A program made the position numbers and the translations under genes. A stretch of 64,000 bases of DNA from Nannochloris sp. 'desiccata' (Eukaryota > Chlorophyta > Trebouxiophyceae > Chlorellales > Chlorellaceae): NCBI GenBank assembly GCA_019044685.2, contig JAGTXX020000015.1, forward strand, positions 1,364,001 through 1,428,000, given 5' to 3'. This document shows positions 1 through 11,823 of this stretch, in pieces; position 1 is the stretch's first letter; the number at the start of each line of letters is the position of its first letter. Under the pieces are notes generated by a model that was given only the letters and a program-made list of their open reading frames with translations, ran no database searches and had not been told where the DNA came from.

Positions 1-1426
1 TCAAACCTATCTCTCCACGGAGGCAGGTAAAAAAATAAGTTTAAAGATCATTGTTCTCTGCGATGCTGGGGCTGCTGGAGAGACTGCAGCTGCTGCGTGT
101 GACTGGAAAGAAGCTGAAGCGACTCATCCTGATCTTTCTGTTATAATACTGGAAATAGGAGGGAAACTTGCGGTGCAGACTGTCGCCAGAGCTTTGCTAA
201 CCACCTGTGCCAGCACTTCTGAAGGGAGTTTAGCACCGATGCCAGTCAGCCTCGAGTTTCCTCTTCCTTTTTTAGGCAACTTTCGGTCGCTCCATTTGGA
301 AACACACTGTGAAATCCGGCCTTTAAATCTTTCTTTATCCCACTGTATCGTCTGTGCATGCCATTCTGCACCTTTGGCCCTGTGCGGTGCTCTTACTGAT
401 GCCAGCTCTGCAGCTGCACCCTTGTCCCTACAACGAGCATTTCGATGTCCTGTGAGCGGAAATGTGTTACGTCCTACCCAGTGTGTTCAAGATGGGAGAG
501 CTATTTGTGTGGGAAATACAGCAGCAGGGGTGCTACATTCTTCCACTCCTGTCACACTTTTTGCAGGCTCTTGGTCTTCTTTAACTTCAGATATCAGTAA
601 ACCCGGCGGCGGCGGCGGTGGCGGCGTTCTGCGGGTGCTGAGCAAAATTAACATGTCGTCTACATATTCTTCACTGATTATAGGACCCTCTATTACACTG
701 AAACCGAATTTGAAAATATCTTCTGCTGTTAATGTTAAGGTAGCAGTACAAGGTGAGATGGTGGCGGTAAGTCAAAGACAGCTGCTGGCCATTGTCACGA
801 GCGGTCTTAGGTAAGAAAAACAGAAAGTTGAATTTACTAGTCATACTATGATATGTAGAGACATTTCTAATGGAAAACATATTTCCCACTGCAGAGCCAA
901 GAATCAAGCTTTAGTGGTTGAGTCAACTCTCGATTTGCACAGCGGGAGTATTGGGCTGTTTAAATTTCATTACATGCTTGTCCCTGCCCAGAACTCCAGC
1001 GGAGCAGTCTTTTCTGCCATGCGCCTAGCTTCATTGGAAGAACTTGCGCCTCGACCTGCACCTGCATCTTCTAATGGTGGTTTTGACGGGGGAAAGGGAA
1101 CACCGCCTCCAGCAGCGGTGGTAGCCGCAGTAGAGTCTCTCCTTGGTAAAGTGCCTGAGGAACCCATTAACGCGATTCCTCGTAGCAGCAGAGTGCATGA
1201 AATGTTAGAGATGCTGATAGGAGAAGCCCGCCCGCCACCCAAGTCCACTACAGGAGCTGATACTGCGACTGGTGGTCGAGGAGGAGGAGGAGGTGCTGAG
1301 CGTGGCACCCCGCAAGGAGGAAGGGGAGCTGGCAATGCCACTTCGCCTCAATCTGCTGGAACTAGATCAGGGCGAGGGAGCAGAGGAGGGGCTGCCGCTG
1401 CCGCAGCCCCAAAGCGCCGCCGGTGA
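1..1426 (+). CDS. unrecognised protein, 3' part (5' end outside window)
   Basis: The reading frame is open from the first bases of the window, so the start lies upstream. Exon 1 runs to 810, a GT-AG intron fills 811-894, and exon 2 runs 895-1426; the phase is kept across the junction. About 446 residues are visible. The body alternates hydrophobic strands (for example KIIVLCDAG) with serine/threonine-rich loops, includes a seven-glycine run and a CPVSGNVL motif, and may be a beta-rich domain. The last 80 residues are low-complexity Gly/Arg/Ala ([13 protein letters not shown]) ending in a basic KRRR, as in RNA-binding or nuclear proteins. I do not recognise the family. A TGTAA signal lies at 1516-1520. 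Confidence 0.72.
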
Positions 1427-1515
1427 ATTTCGAATTTTGAATCCCAAGGCAGCCTAAAATATGGAGAAGAAAATCGATAAAAATTTCAAAACTTTGAATA
1501 GACGAACAATGCGAA

Positions 1516-1520
1516 TGTAA
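1516..1520 (+). terminator. TGTAA polyadenylation signal
   Basis: TGTAA 90 nt after the stop of the first gene; this pentanucleotide is the usual chlorophyte signal. Confidence 0.5.
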
Positions 1521-1624
1521 TTTAATATTATTCTGGCAGTAAAGGCTTTGAAATACAGTGCCGAATTTTAATAATTTTGAATTAATTTAGGTAGTTGTTG
1601 CGTTAATGTCGACGTATTATTAAA

Positions 1625-3573
1625 ATGAAAAGGAATAAGCCTTTCAGCAGCATACTTTATCTAATTCTGCTATTGTCAGGCTCGCTACTATCTGTTGCAA
1701 ACGCTGCAACAAATAAAAATAGACAACCGTAAGAATGTGATCTAAAAAGGTTTGAACAATACTTCTCTTCTTACATAGAATACACTTGCTTAATCCATTC
1801 ATATACACCTACAGATTTGCTGTGGTGCAACCTGTCGCGGATCACACAAAGCTTGAACTTCGCGATGACGGTCTCTCCATCCTCCGCAATATCAAAGGCT
1901 TAGTCGCCCCTATAGTTGTTATCGGCCCCTACCGCAGCGGTAAATCATTCACACTCAACCAGTTACTAGGTGTTGGATGTGATGAAGGTTTTGGAGTAGG
2001 TCACACACGCAATACACAGACGAAAGGCGTGTGGATGTGGGGTCAACCGATACCGGTCCAATCACCCACTGGTGAAACAATAAACATCCTTTTATTCGAT
2101 ACAGAGGGCTTTGAATCAACTGGAAAGGCAGATTCATACGATGATCGTATATTTGCACTGTCTACCTTGATTTCTAGTGTCTTAATCTACAATTTGCCTG
2201 AGAGTATAAGAGAAAGCGACGTGGAGAAGTTATCGTTTGCTGCTGAATTGGCAAAAGCTTTTTATACTAGCAGTAGTGATAGTGAAGATGGAGCAGCAAG
2301 GCAAGATACACCTATTAGACCTGGGTCGATGGTTTGGCTAATTCAACGAGATTTCTTACAAGGCGCAACGTTAAAAAAAACTTTAGAATCCGCTCTGAAG
2401 CAAGTACCCAACCCTCACAAGGACCCTGCTATAACTCAATTAAACAGAATTCGTCAAGGATTAGCTGCGATAACGGGTAATTCCACCGCTCTGGGTCTTC
2501 CACAGCCTCATTTAGATAGGACTAGGCTTTGTGAAATACCGGATGAAGAGCTCGATCCTGGCTATGTACAAAAGCGGGAAGAGCTGAAAGCTTTCACAAT
2601 GGAGAGTGCATTGCCAAAGGTCGTGAAAGGGCAAGCATTAGATGGCCCTGGTCTTGCAGATTTGATTTCTCAGGTTGTGACAGCATTAAATGATCGAGAT
2701 ATCCCTACTGCTGGCTCGTTAGTTGAATATTTCAACAAAGAATTAGTCGAAGGATGCCGAGCACAATTTGTGAAAGCTCTTGAAAAAATAGCTATCCCGG
2801 TTGAAGAAGCTATTCTTGAAACTGCTGCAGAAGCTGCACGAAAAACTGCATCAGCGAAGTTTGAGAAAGAACGATTTGGATCTGCGGTGGAGTCGTTACG
2901 AGAGACTTTAGATACAGCACTGAAGCGGGAACTTTCTTCCCGACAAACTTCAAATACCTATGAATCGTCCAGAGTCTGCGAAGCAGCAGAATTAGAGTGT
3001 GAAACCGCATTAGAACGTGAAGCTGCACAGAAATTACCCTCTACTGGTCGATTTGAAGCCCGTTTCCAGAAATGCAAAGCATCTTTTGATCAACAATGTG
3101 TTGGTCCTGCGAAAGGACACAATGAAGAAAGACTGCAAAAAGCATGGGAAAGAGAAAGTAGTCGATTTAATCGTGATTATAATGAACGACTATATAACGG
3201 TCTAGTATTAATGGCTGTTGCTGCTATTGTTGTGTTTAGATTTGTCGTCCGGTGGAGTCTTGGTGAAACTGCTGGATGGGGTGTTTTTTTATTTTTGCAG
3301 ATGTATCCCAAGTCCTTTTTGGGTACGGGAAGCTCTATGTACGAGACTGCTACGTGGCAATCTTTAGTAGGTTTATGGGAGGTTGTGATTGACAACCCGT
3401 TGATTGATTTAGAGCGGTGGGGGACTGTGAGTTTTGTACTCACAGTGGTTTTATTGTCAACAAGAAGGCGGTGGGCGGGGAAATGGAGAGCGTGTTGTGG
3501 AAGAAAGAGCTCAGGGAGTGGTGGTCGTGGTGGGAGATCGAAAACAGTAGCAAATAGGGATTTAGATGTCTAA
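1625..3573 (+). CDS. guanylate-binding-protein family GTPase with signal peptide and C-terminal membrane segments
   Basis: Two exons, 1625-1728 and 1815-3573, give 620 residues; the 86-nt GT-AG intron keeps phase. The main exon has no usable ATG upstream of the GTPase, while exon 1 supplies an ATG and a clear signal peptide (residues 1-27, hydrophobic core LYLILLLSGSLLSV, then ANA). The GBP-type G domain shows the P-loop GPYRSGKS (72-79), TKGVW and DTEGF (130-134). A helical region follows, then hydrophobic segments near residues 495-515 and 570-584 and a basic tail. GBP/atlastin-like GTPases remodel membranes. The leader and membrane segments imply an ER/secretory location, as in plant guanylate-binding family proteins with signal peptides. 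The exact cellular role is unknown. Confidence 0.85.
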
Positions 3574-3589
3574 GTGATAATATCTGACG

Positions 3590-3607
3590 TGTAATTATTA
3601 ACTGTAA
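3590..3607 (+). terminator. paired TGTAA polyadenylation signals
   Basis: TGTAA occurs at 3590-3594 and 3603-3607, 17 and 30 nt after the GBP-family stop codon. Confidence 0.45.
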
Positions 3608-3831
3608 GAAAATTAAGGGCTGCAGTTGGCAGCGGCAGTGGTGGCGGGGAGGCAGCGAGAGAGAAGAAATACTTCTTGCAACTTTAGGAGGTCTATTTAT
3701 CTCTAATTAGACTCAAACATAATTCCTAAAATTTCAGTAAATGGGCGGGAGGGTACAGTGATCCCCGCATCGCAATGTTGGACCCAATATGATCAACAAT
3801 GTTTAAATTATTGAATTGATCTGCTCACGCA

Positions 3832-6800
3832 ATGAGCTTCTGGGCCAATCTTTTCTCGTCCTCCAAGGACCGTTTTTCTCTTGATGAGCTTCATAGACTC
3901 CATTCTGTCCTGCTGCGCAACCAAGTTGTCACAGATGGTAACAGAGAAACGGTAGTGGAGACGCTACGAGCAATTGCCGAATTGACAATTTGGGGTGATC
4001 AACACGACCCGTCAATGGTTGAATACTTTCTAACAGAGAATATGCTAGGGCATTTTCATCAGATATTGCTACAACGGAGCGCTCGACGAGGAACTGTTGC
4101 TATACAAGTCTTACAGGTACAAATTACTAACTCCACCGCCCACCCACCCCTCTCCCGCTGCCCCACTTTTAAATTGCTTATTTATACTACTTCCCCCCCT
4201 ACAGACTTGCTTTCTCATCATTGTTTACATTAATTCGAGTTCATTTCATACTAACGTATCATCATCCCAACAATATTCGCTATCTCTTACTTAACCTTCC
4301 TCAATTCGCTCTTTTTCTCTTGCTGCAGACGCTGAGTATTTTAATTCAAAACATCCGCAACCAGCAAACTATCTACTACCTGTTTAGTAACGATCATATA
4401 AACAACATCGCAGCGTTAAAATTCGATTTTGAAGATGATGAAGTCTTAGGCTACTACGTCAACTTACTCAAAACCATTTCGTTTAGGCTCAATGAGACGA
4501 CTGTTCAATTCTTCTTTCGAGCGGGAGGCCATGCCAACGGAGATGGCGGCACAACACCAATTAGTCCAGGAACCCCGAGTAGTTCGCCCCCAGCGTCGTT
4601 TCCCTTATACACAGAAGCAGTAAAATTCGTCGCACATAGAGATGGCATGGTTCGCGCTGCCGTGAAAACCCTAACCCTCAATGTATTCGCTATTCAGTTA
4701 CCCTCCCTTCGAGAATTCCTTTCTTCCCCGCCCTCCGATGTACTTTATGATAATTTGGCTACCTACACTGCTGAGCGATGTACGGCGTTAGATAGGTTGT
4801 TAAGCTCCTGGGATGCGACTGCGCCACGTATGGCAGCGACTGTAGAAACGTATTTAGCGGAAATTGAGGATATTTTTTCTTTTGCCAATGATGTTTTCGC
4901 AGTGGGGGTCCCGGCAATAAGTTCTTTGCTTTTAGGCCATCTGTGGAAGAAAGTAGTAGGCCCAGTATTATTTTGGCCGTTATTAGATGATGGAAATATT
5001 GCCACTATGGAAGGTGAAGAAGATGTATTTACACGAGGGGCGGCAAAAGAGGTAGATGGTACCGTAAAGGAAGCAGCGATGATGGCAAGAGCGGTGGGAG
5101 AGGAGGAAGCTTCCCGCTCTTCCCCAAAACTTCAAAAGAGTCTAGTAGGTCCTTTATGTTCTTTGTACGCCTTCGAAAGAGCTCTCTATGCAGTAACAGA
5201 TCCTTTCTTATCGTCGTTGCTCGTTTCTGCGTTGTTGGGTGGACCTGCCAAAAAAGATGCCGCTGCTCTGGCAACCTCACTTGTTCAAATTAATAACGAG
5301 GGAGCTCATATGATGACCGGCACTGGCACCGCTGCCAATACTTCATTTGCTGACTCTCCTTTGTGTCCACTACAGCAACAAACCTACAAGTTAGAAGCTT
5401 CTGATTTCTTATTGGGCCTACAAGCGAATTCCAAAACCTACCGTACTGCCGTGCTGAGCATGCTGCGTGGTGGAGACGCGCAGCTCGCAGCAGCAGTCGT
5501 ACGCCTTTTGGCTGCGGTGCTCAGTAGGAAAAATCTCTCTGAGGAAACGACCGAGGCTGTTGGGTTGTTGCCTAGGAGAAGAAGAAAACAAAGGAAGCTG
5601 CTGGAAGAATTGACAAAAGACGCTTCTTCTTTTTGTGAAATTCAACAACAACAACAACCTCAATTAAACAATGTATCCGATAGTAAAGGAGTACATGGGA
5701 CGAGCAGTAGTCTTGCTGTAGCTGCTACAGAAGTGTGTGCCGGTACGGCTACAGCTGCTGAGGATCCTCTTTTAATCCCACAGACTTTGTCTCAGGGCTC
5801 GTCTCCTGCCAGCAGTAGTGGTAGAAGCCCTGGTCTAAGGAGGTACTCTCCTACTGACGAATCAGTTCTACATATACCCCCTGAATCTACCACTGCCAAC
5901 AATAAAAATAATAATAATAACAGCACCGCAGCAGCAGCAGCAGCAAAAATAAAAACTGAGACAACAGCCCCAATCGCATCAACATTGCGGGGAGAAGAGC
6001 ATTTTAACGAAATCGTGGATTCCCTCCTTATTGCATTAAACCTTGATCTTCTCCCTCCGCTGTCCCTACCAGTCATAGGATGGGCATTGCACCGTCTCCT
6101 CGCTTCAGATGCAGGCCCAGCGGAGCTTTCTTCTGAACAAAAAATCTTACTGGAAACAGCATGGATGAAAAGAAAACAGGCTACTGCTGCTGTGCGTGCT
6201 GGGTCGTGGGGGGATGCTGTGGTACCCATGGTAGCACAAATTTGGAGTAGAATACGGGAGACGGTATTACGTACTGGACCTGGTCCTGTACATGTAGCTG
6301 GACATACTTGGGTCCAAGCAGTTTTAGTGCATGAACTTCATTGGCAGCTTGGCGGTGGCGGTGGTGATGGGAGTAGAAGCACAGACTCCCTTATTAAAAA
6401 TGCTGCTAATATTGCAGCAGAGGAAGTCACTGCATCGAATTTCGCAGTATCAGCCAAAGTAGCTACTGTCCGTGTTGCTACGTGGGTTGCCGTGGCACAA
6501 GTACATGGAGCGCTGTCCACCGGCCAAGTGCCTTTGCATATTTCTAAACACCCGTTTAGCAGCAGTGGCAATAGCAGCATTGGTAGTGTCTCTAGCTTTA
6601 ATTATTCTACTATTCTGGCAGACATTTCAGCAGGGGAGATTAGAGAAGGCTCTGTAGTACCGCTCCCAAAGAATGAAAGCGAGCGCATGCAGTGCAAAGT
6701 TGCATTTAGTAGAGGGGTAGAAAGAGTGGTCATGATGTGCGTGCTGGGTTTACTATCATCACAAGACACCACGAACACTGACATTGACAACACTGCAGCA

Positions 6801-7214
6801 ACAGCAACAGAAAAAGAGGATTCAACTTTTATTATTCCTTTTTCGACTTCTGTCTCCGCTTCCCCAGTTGTTGCGATCTTAGACCCAGGAACAGGGTCTA
6901 CTTTAGAATATGGTACCATCTTATCTGTTGCGCCGCTACTAGCTGCTGCGCCTGCTGTGGACCCTGACCACCCTCAATGGCTGCATGTCCATGTTCGGCC
7001 GCAACGATCAGCTCTACTGCGGTTGTTAGGTACCGGAGGTGGTCTGTCTGGAGCTGAGCTTGCTGCAATGGATGAACAATTAGCAGAAGGGCATTGGGTA
7101 CTGGCCTTTCCAGATGGAGAGGCTGCAAAAAAGGCGGCAGAGAGGGTGGTACAGAGTGCAAATGCGCTGAGAGAGGTGCACCAAAAGGCGCTTGACCCGA
7201 TGTGTGAGTTGTGA
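3832..7214 (+). CDS. CLEC16A / GFS9 (TT9) family protein, FPL domain
   Basis: Exon 1 is 3832-4116 and exon 2 is 4329-7214; the 212-nt intron is phase 0. The protein has 1056 residues, almost the length of animal CLEC16A. The N-terminal FPL domain is spread over the junction (WANLFSSSKDRFSLDELHRL ... VAIQVLQ|TLSILIQNI). The middle carries low-complexity insertions (basic RRRRKQRK, poly-Gln, poly-Asn, poly-Ala). The C-terminal conserved block WVLAFPDGEAAKKAAE resembles the end of CLEC16A. Family members (CLEC16A, Drosophila Ema, Arabidopsis GFS9/TT9) act peripherally on Golgi/endosomal membranes in vacuolar trafficking and autophagy. That role here is inferred from family. A TGTAA lies at 7263-7267. 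Confidence 0.9.
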
Positions 7215-7262
7215 ATAGCTATTGGTATATAGCTATTTTTTAATAGGAAATTTGTTGTTGCT

Positions 7263-7267
7263 TGTAA
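7263..7267 (+). terminator. TGTAA polyadenylation signal
   Basis: TGTAA 49 nt after the CLEC16A-like stop, in a 197-bp convergent gap shared with the DDX47 gene. Confidence 0.5.
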
Positions 7268-7329
7268 AACTTAATTCTTTTTAAAGTACCGATACTGGGT
7301 ACGGAATGCATAAAAGTAACACAGGGATC

Positions 7330-7334
7330 TTACA
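7330..7334 (-). terminator. TGTAA polyadenylation signal (minus strand)
   Basis: TTACA on the plus strand, i.e. TGTAA on the minus strand, 78 nt after the helicase stop. Confidence 0.45.
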
Positions 7335-7411
7335 TATAAATAGAATTGTAACTCAATAAAGTAATAACAACAACAAAAAATCAGATTAAACGGTGTTATT
7401 CTTTTTTATCA

Positions 7412-8904
7412 TTATCTCCTTTGTTTATTATATGCTTGGCCTCCTCCTCTTCCTCCTCTTCCTCCTCCACCACCTCCTCTACCACCCATGGCATGGTGAT
7501 TATGCCCTTCTTCCTGATCATCTACAGCTCCCTTCCTCTTATGACCCCCGCCTTTCTTTTTTGAGTCGGTTTCTTTCATCTGCATCGTTGCTATTCTCTG
7601 TGCTTCCCCTACCCTCTCTAATAGCACCAGCACAGACTCTTGCTCAGAAGGATATAACTCCAACTTGACACCGACTAACGCTTCAATTTTCTGTATTAAC
7701 TCCACGTCGTACTGGGTCACGATGGTCACAGCCCGGCCACTTCTGCCGGCTCTGGCGGTCCTTCCTACTCTATGGACATAGTCTTTAGAATTAGTGGGAA
7801 CATCGTAATTAATAACGACATCTACTGATGGTATATCTAATCCACGTGATGCGACATCTGTAGCCACTAATAACGCTCTTTCCCCAGCTTTAAATTTATT
7901 CAATGCAGCTAATCGCTTGGGTTGAGACATTTGGCCGTGAATTGGTACAGCTCCAAAGCCTAAATTCCGCAGCATGAGTGCTAAACGACGGGTATTGTCA
8001 CAGGTACGTGTGAATATCATTCCTGAACAGCCTGCCAGCTCAGTCAATAGATAAATGAAGTAACAATCCTTAAATTTTGCAGGTACAAACAAGTACTGCT
8101 GTCGTAGGGTATCAACTGTTGTATACTTGGAAGCAACCTCTACCTTGGCAGGATTTCGTAAGCAGGCACGCTGTAATTTGGCCACTTTATTCGTCATAGT
8201 AGCAGAAAACAGCTGGGTACGTCTTTCTTTAGGGATTACTTTCAAAATTTGATCTATTTCTTGTTCAAAATCCATGTTAAGTAGACGATCTGCCTCATCA
8301 AGGACAAGATGCTGTAATCCCTTGAGTGAGAATCCTTTCGTGTTCGTTAAATGATCGACAACACGCCCAGGTGTGCCTACTATAATGTGAGGTCGTTTTC
8401 CTAGGGAGATGGCTTGCGCCATCATATCTATACCTCCAACAAGAACTGCGCATTTCACGCCAATGCCGGCACCGAGTGCCTCGAATTGCTCTGAAATTTG
8501 GATGGCTAATTCACGGGTGGGGGATAATACCATCGCGAAGAATGCCTGAGGTTTATCGAGTAAGGCTTGGAGGATGGGGAGAGCAAAAGCGCCAGTTTTA
8601 CCGCTTCCCGTCTGTGCCAAACCAATGACATCTTGGCCTGCGAGAAATTAAACATATAACAGAGTGTTCAGAACTAATGCTCATGTATAATTGGTTATTA
8701 TATTATTTAGAATATATTTGTAAAAGCTGGCAACTTACCATTGAGCACGTTGGGAATAGCTTGTTCTTGAATGTTTGTAGGCAATTTCCAGCCTAAAGAG
8801 GCGGCGGCCTCTGCAAGCTGTTTGCAGATGCCTAACGTCTCGAATGCCTTGATTGATTTTTCCTTTTCATCCTCTGTGAGTTGGTTGGGGCCTGCGCCTG
8901 CCAT
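7412..8904 (-). CDS. DDX47: DEAD-box ATP-dependent RNA helicase, DDX47/RRP3 type
   Basis: Exon 1 is 8904-8739 and exon 2 is 8637-7412; the 101-nt intron interrupts a Gly codon just before the Q-D-V-I-G strand. This gives 463 residues; an in-frame ATG at 8940 would add 12. All helicase motifs are visible: Q-motif region, AQTGSGKT (63-70), PTRELA, TPGR, DEAD, SAT, the ARGxD-like SRGLD and [13 protein letters not shown]. The segments [19 protein letters not shown] and [13 protein letters not shown] match DDX47/Rrp3 closely. This nucleolar enzyme is needed for 18S rRNA processing. The tail is basic with an RGG-like stretch ([15 protein letters not shown]). Confidence 0.95.
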
Positions 8905-9513
8905 GCCACTTGTTTTTTGAAAACTTTTCAAGAGATTCAAGTTGTGATTTAAAATTAAGTAGCCGCCAGAATCGAAAGCTTAATCTGTACGCTCCAATCC
9001 TCTGGCAAGATAGAACTGATTTGCTAAATAGAATCAAGAATGAAAATAAGCCCATCTTTGTCAATTTTATGTACACCAAAGGGGCCCGGCCTTCGTTGAG
9101 AAATGCCACAAGTTGCGCCCTAATGAATATAGCCCACCCATTCAAAATGCAGGGGTTATAAGCACTATCTGCACATTGTCGACACAATTTCGAAACCATT
9201 TTTATCCCATCAGCCAGCGAACGGGACGATACGTGCAGAAGAAGCACTGCGTCCCCTACTGAAGTTTGCCAATTTTTTATATCCAAAAAAACTCATGGGA
9301 AGCTCTGCAGGTTGGTGCACCCTAACATCTATGCTTGACCACTTAATTTGCACAGCAATCAACGCCTCCATTTGCCTTGTAGATCCTCAAAGTTGACACA
9401 ATTGAGAGACAGATCAATTTGTTATAGACTTGAGACGAAACTAATACTTGATTGAAGATCCATATCATCCAATTAATTCCATATATCATAAATTTAAGCA
9501 TTGGATCCCCACA
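8905..9513. other. intergenic, divergent promoter region
   Basis: 609 bp between the divergent helicase and GTPBP genes. Short frames exist on both strands, including a 139-codon one overlapping the helicase 5' end on the minus strand, but none resembles a known protein or has splice support. It should contain both promoters and 5' leaders; I see no clear TATA box. Confidence 0.5.
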
Positions 9514-11403
9514 ATGGCACCAAATCCTACCAGCCCGGTACATTCTCAACAGCACCGGCACAAGTCACACCACCATCACCACCATGGAGGTGTCTACCCT
9601 CCTCACCACCTCTCTAGCAAAGCATCTGGCAGTTCAGAGCACGCAGGATGGGTGGAAGGTATCACCCGTCTTACAGAAAATCACGCAGCTACTGCTTTAA
9701 TTGCCAGCGACCCAGCTCCACTGCCCTCGGTCATCACCCCGACACAAGCAGCAACACCACCCAGCTCCTTCCCCTCAGCTTCATTAACCCCTCAAGAAGA
9801 CTTTGATTCTAAAATTAAACACGCGTTTGAGACTCTTGAAAGTGAGGTTAAGAGAATGGGTGAATCCATTGTAGAATTTGGAGCACCTGATGGTTTTGGC
9901 CCGACTGACCTCGACGACGCTGAACTTGATCAACTTTTAACCTCCGTCCGCGAGCATGCCAATGTTTTGGGAGCACAAACGACTGAAATCAGACGGCGGC
10001 GGCAGCCTTCACCGCAAGATGGAGATAAAAATATGGCTACAGCAGATATCTGTGTCCGACGGCGGCCAGGCCCGGGCGTTTCCCCATTGGAGCTGCGGGT
10101 AGCTATCGTTGGCAATGTGGATAGTGGTAAAAGCACCATGGTCGGTGTTTTAACCCGCAGTATGCTTGATGACGGTCGTGGCTTAGCCCGGTCTAAAGTT
10201 TTCAAACACAACCACGAATTGGAAACCGGACGCACCTCTGCTATTAGTCAGCATACGTTATGCCTTGATGAATCTGGCAATGTTTTGAACGATACTGCAT
10301 TCAGGGCAACCACCACAGCTGATTACGTCTCCCGTTCTGCTAAAATTTTGACTTTGGTGGACTTGGCGGGACACGAAAAATATTTAAAAACAACGTGCCA
10401 TGGTCTAACTGGCCATTTCCCTGATTACGCGGCTTGTATTGTGGGGGCCAATGCAGGGTTGGTCGGCATGTCAAAAGAACACCTTGGTGTGGCCCTTGCC
10501 CTCCGTGTTCCTGTCTTTTTCATCATTACAAAGATTGATTTGGCGCCCGCCCACGTCACTCAGCACACTTTGACCACGTTGCAATCAATATTAAAGAAAC
10601 CTGGTGTGAAAAAGAGACCCTTTGTGGTGCGTACACGTGATGATGTCGTCACATGCGCTCGTCACATGCATACCGACTCGTTGGCGCCTATTTTCTTAAC
10701 TTCTTGCGTCACAGGTGAAGGTCTTGACCTCGTTCGTTTATTCTACAATCTGTTACCCCAACGCGTTGATTGGGCTGAACGTGCTGGCGGATTGGCTGAA
10801 TTTGTTATTGATGAGACGTTTGGAGTGCCTGGTGTGGGTACCGTTGTTGCTGGTACAGTCAAACGAGGCGTTATTACGACCAATACTCCTTTCTTGCTTG
10901 GACCAGATATCGGGGATGGGTCCTTCAACGTGTGCTATGTCAAAAGTATACATTATAAACGGCTTGCTGTTTCACGGGTTATCGCAGGTCAGACCGCAGC
11001 GTTGGCATTGAAGAAAATTAAACGCTGTCAAGTACGTAAAGGCATGGTTCTTGTCGCAGAGGCTCTGAAGCCACAAGCAAGTTGGGAATTTGACGCTGAC
11101 ATAGCGATCTTAACTCATTCAACTACTATACAGCCACGGTATCAAGCTGTCATTCATTGCGAAATCGTACGACAAAGCGCACGTGTGGTGGCTATGGATA
11201 AGAGGAGATTACGGTCAGGGGATAGATCTACTGTACGTTTTCGATTTATGAATCACCCTGAGTATCTTGTAGCCGGATCCAGATTTGTATTTAGAGAGGG
11301 AAGAACCAAGGGCATTGGTGTCATCGTAGAGACAAATGCTGCGCCAGAGCCGAGTGTACCTGACTTGGTGGAAGAAGAAGAAGAGAACCAGGAGGAACAG
11401 TGA
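9514..11403 (+). CDS. translational-type GTPase, GTPBP1/GTPBP2 family
   Basis: Single exon, 629 residues, starting at the first ATG in the frame. The first 100 residues are disordered and include a run of six histidines. The G domain shows GNVDSGKS (200-207), DLAGHEKY (283-290) and a TKID motif, followed by EF-Tu-like beta-barrel domains II and III. The set GNVDSGKST plus LTGHFPDYA is characteristic of GTPBP1/2. Animal GTPBP1/2 act as ribosome-rescue and mRNA-turnover factors related to eEF1A. The function in algae is inferred. The C-terminus is acidic (VEEEEENQEEQ). No TGTAA is seen soon after the stop. Confidence 0.88.
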   Translation: MAPNPTSPVHSQQHRHKSHHHHHHGGVYPPHHLSSKASGSSEHAGWVEGITRLTENHAATALIASDPAPLPSVITPTQAATPPSSFPSASLTPQEDFDSKIKHAFETLESEVKRMGESIVEFGAPDGFGPTDLDDAELDQLLTSVREHANVLGAQTTEIRRRRQPSPQDGDKNMATADICVRRRPGPGVSPLELRVAIVGNVDSGKSTMVGVLTRSMLDDGRGLARSKVFKHNHELETGRTSAISQHTLCLDESGNVLNDTAFRATTTADYVSRSAKILTLVDLAGHEKYLKTTCHGLTGHFPDYAACIVGANAGLVGMSKEHLGVALALRVPVFFIITKIDLAPAHVTQHTLTTLQSILKKPGVKKRPFVVRTRDDVVTCARHMHTDSLAPIFLTSCVTGEGLDLVRLFYNLLPQRVDWAERAGGLAEFVIDETFGVPGVGTVVAGTVKRGVITTNTPFLLGPDIGDGSFNVCYVKSIHYKRLAVSRVIAGQTAALALKKIKRCQVRKGMVLVAEALKPQASWEFDADIAILTHSTTIQPRYQAVIHCEIVRQSARVVAMDKRRLRSGDRSTVRFRFMNHPEYLVAGSRFVFREGRTKGIGVIVETNAAPEPSVPDLVEEEEENQEEQ

Positions 11404-11823
11404 AAAGACTTTAGGGTTTTGCTTTTTAGAATGGGGAGTCGATTAAAGTGAGAAAAAGCGGTTCAGACCCTTTGTGTTGAATTCTAGGTACCGTTGGGAA
11501 AAAAATTAAATTATGTTATTGCATTTTCATTCTAGGACAAGTGTTATAAGCCCATAGTAGCATTTTTTCAATCCATTCAATTATTACTTTGATGTACATC
11601 TCCAACAACGTTTTATTTTCATTTTGAACCCATCATCCAATATAAATAAAAGGTAGAGTGTTACATAAAACAATATTAGTACTGACTGACTGCATCCCCG
11701 ACGACACTCAACTCCAAAAAACAAGCAAAATAAAATTCAAATTCAAAATTCATTTCTATCTTATCCAATAAGTATCAACAAAAATCCTTTCTCAAAATCA
11801 CAAATCATTCCTATTTTATGCCC
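11404..11823. other. convergent intergenic region
   Basis: 420 bp of AT-rich DNA between the GTPBP stop and the DUF1995 stop, which lie on opposite strands. It holds a minus-strand TGTAA (plus-strand TTACA at 11661-11665) and nothing else I can identify. Confidence 0.5.
11661..11665 (-). terminator. TGTAA polyadenylation signal (minus strand)
   Basis: Reverse-complement TGTAA about 160 nt downstream of the DUF1995 gene. Confidence 0.4.

Noticed and set aside
8867..9286. 139-codon minus-strand ORF overlapping the helicase first exon
   Set aside because: It uses a different frame from DDX47 over the overlap and has no recognisable motif; the helicase frame is certain.
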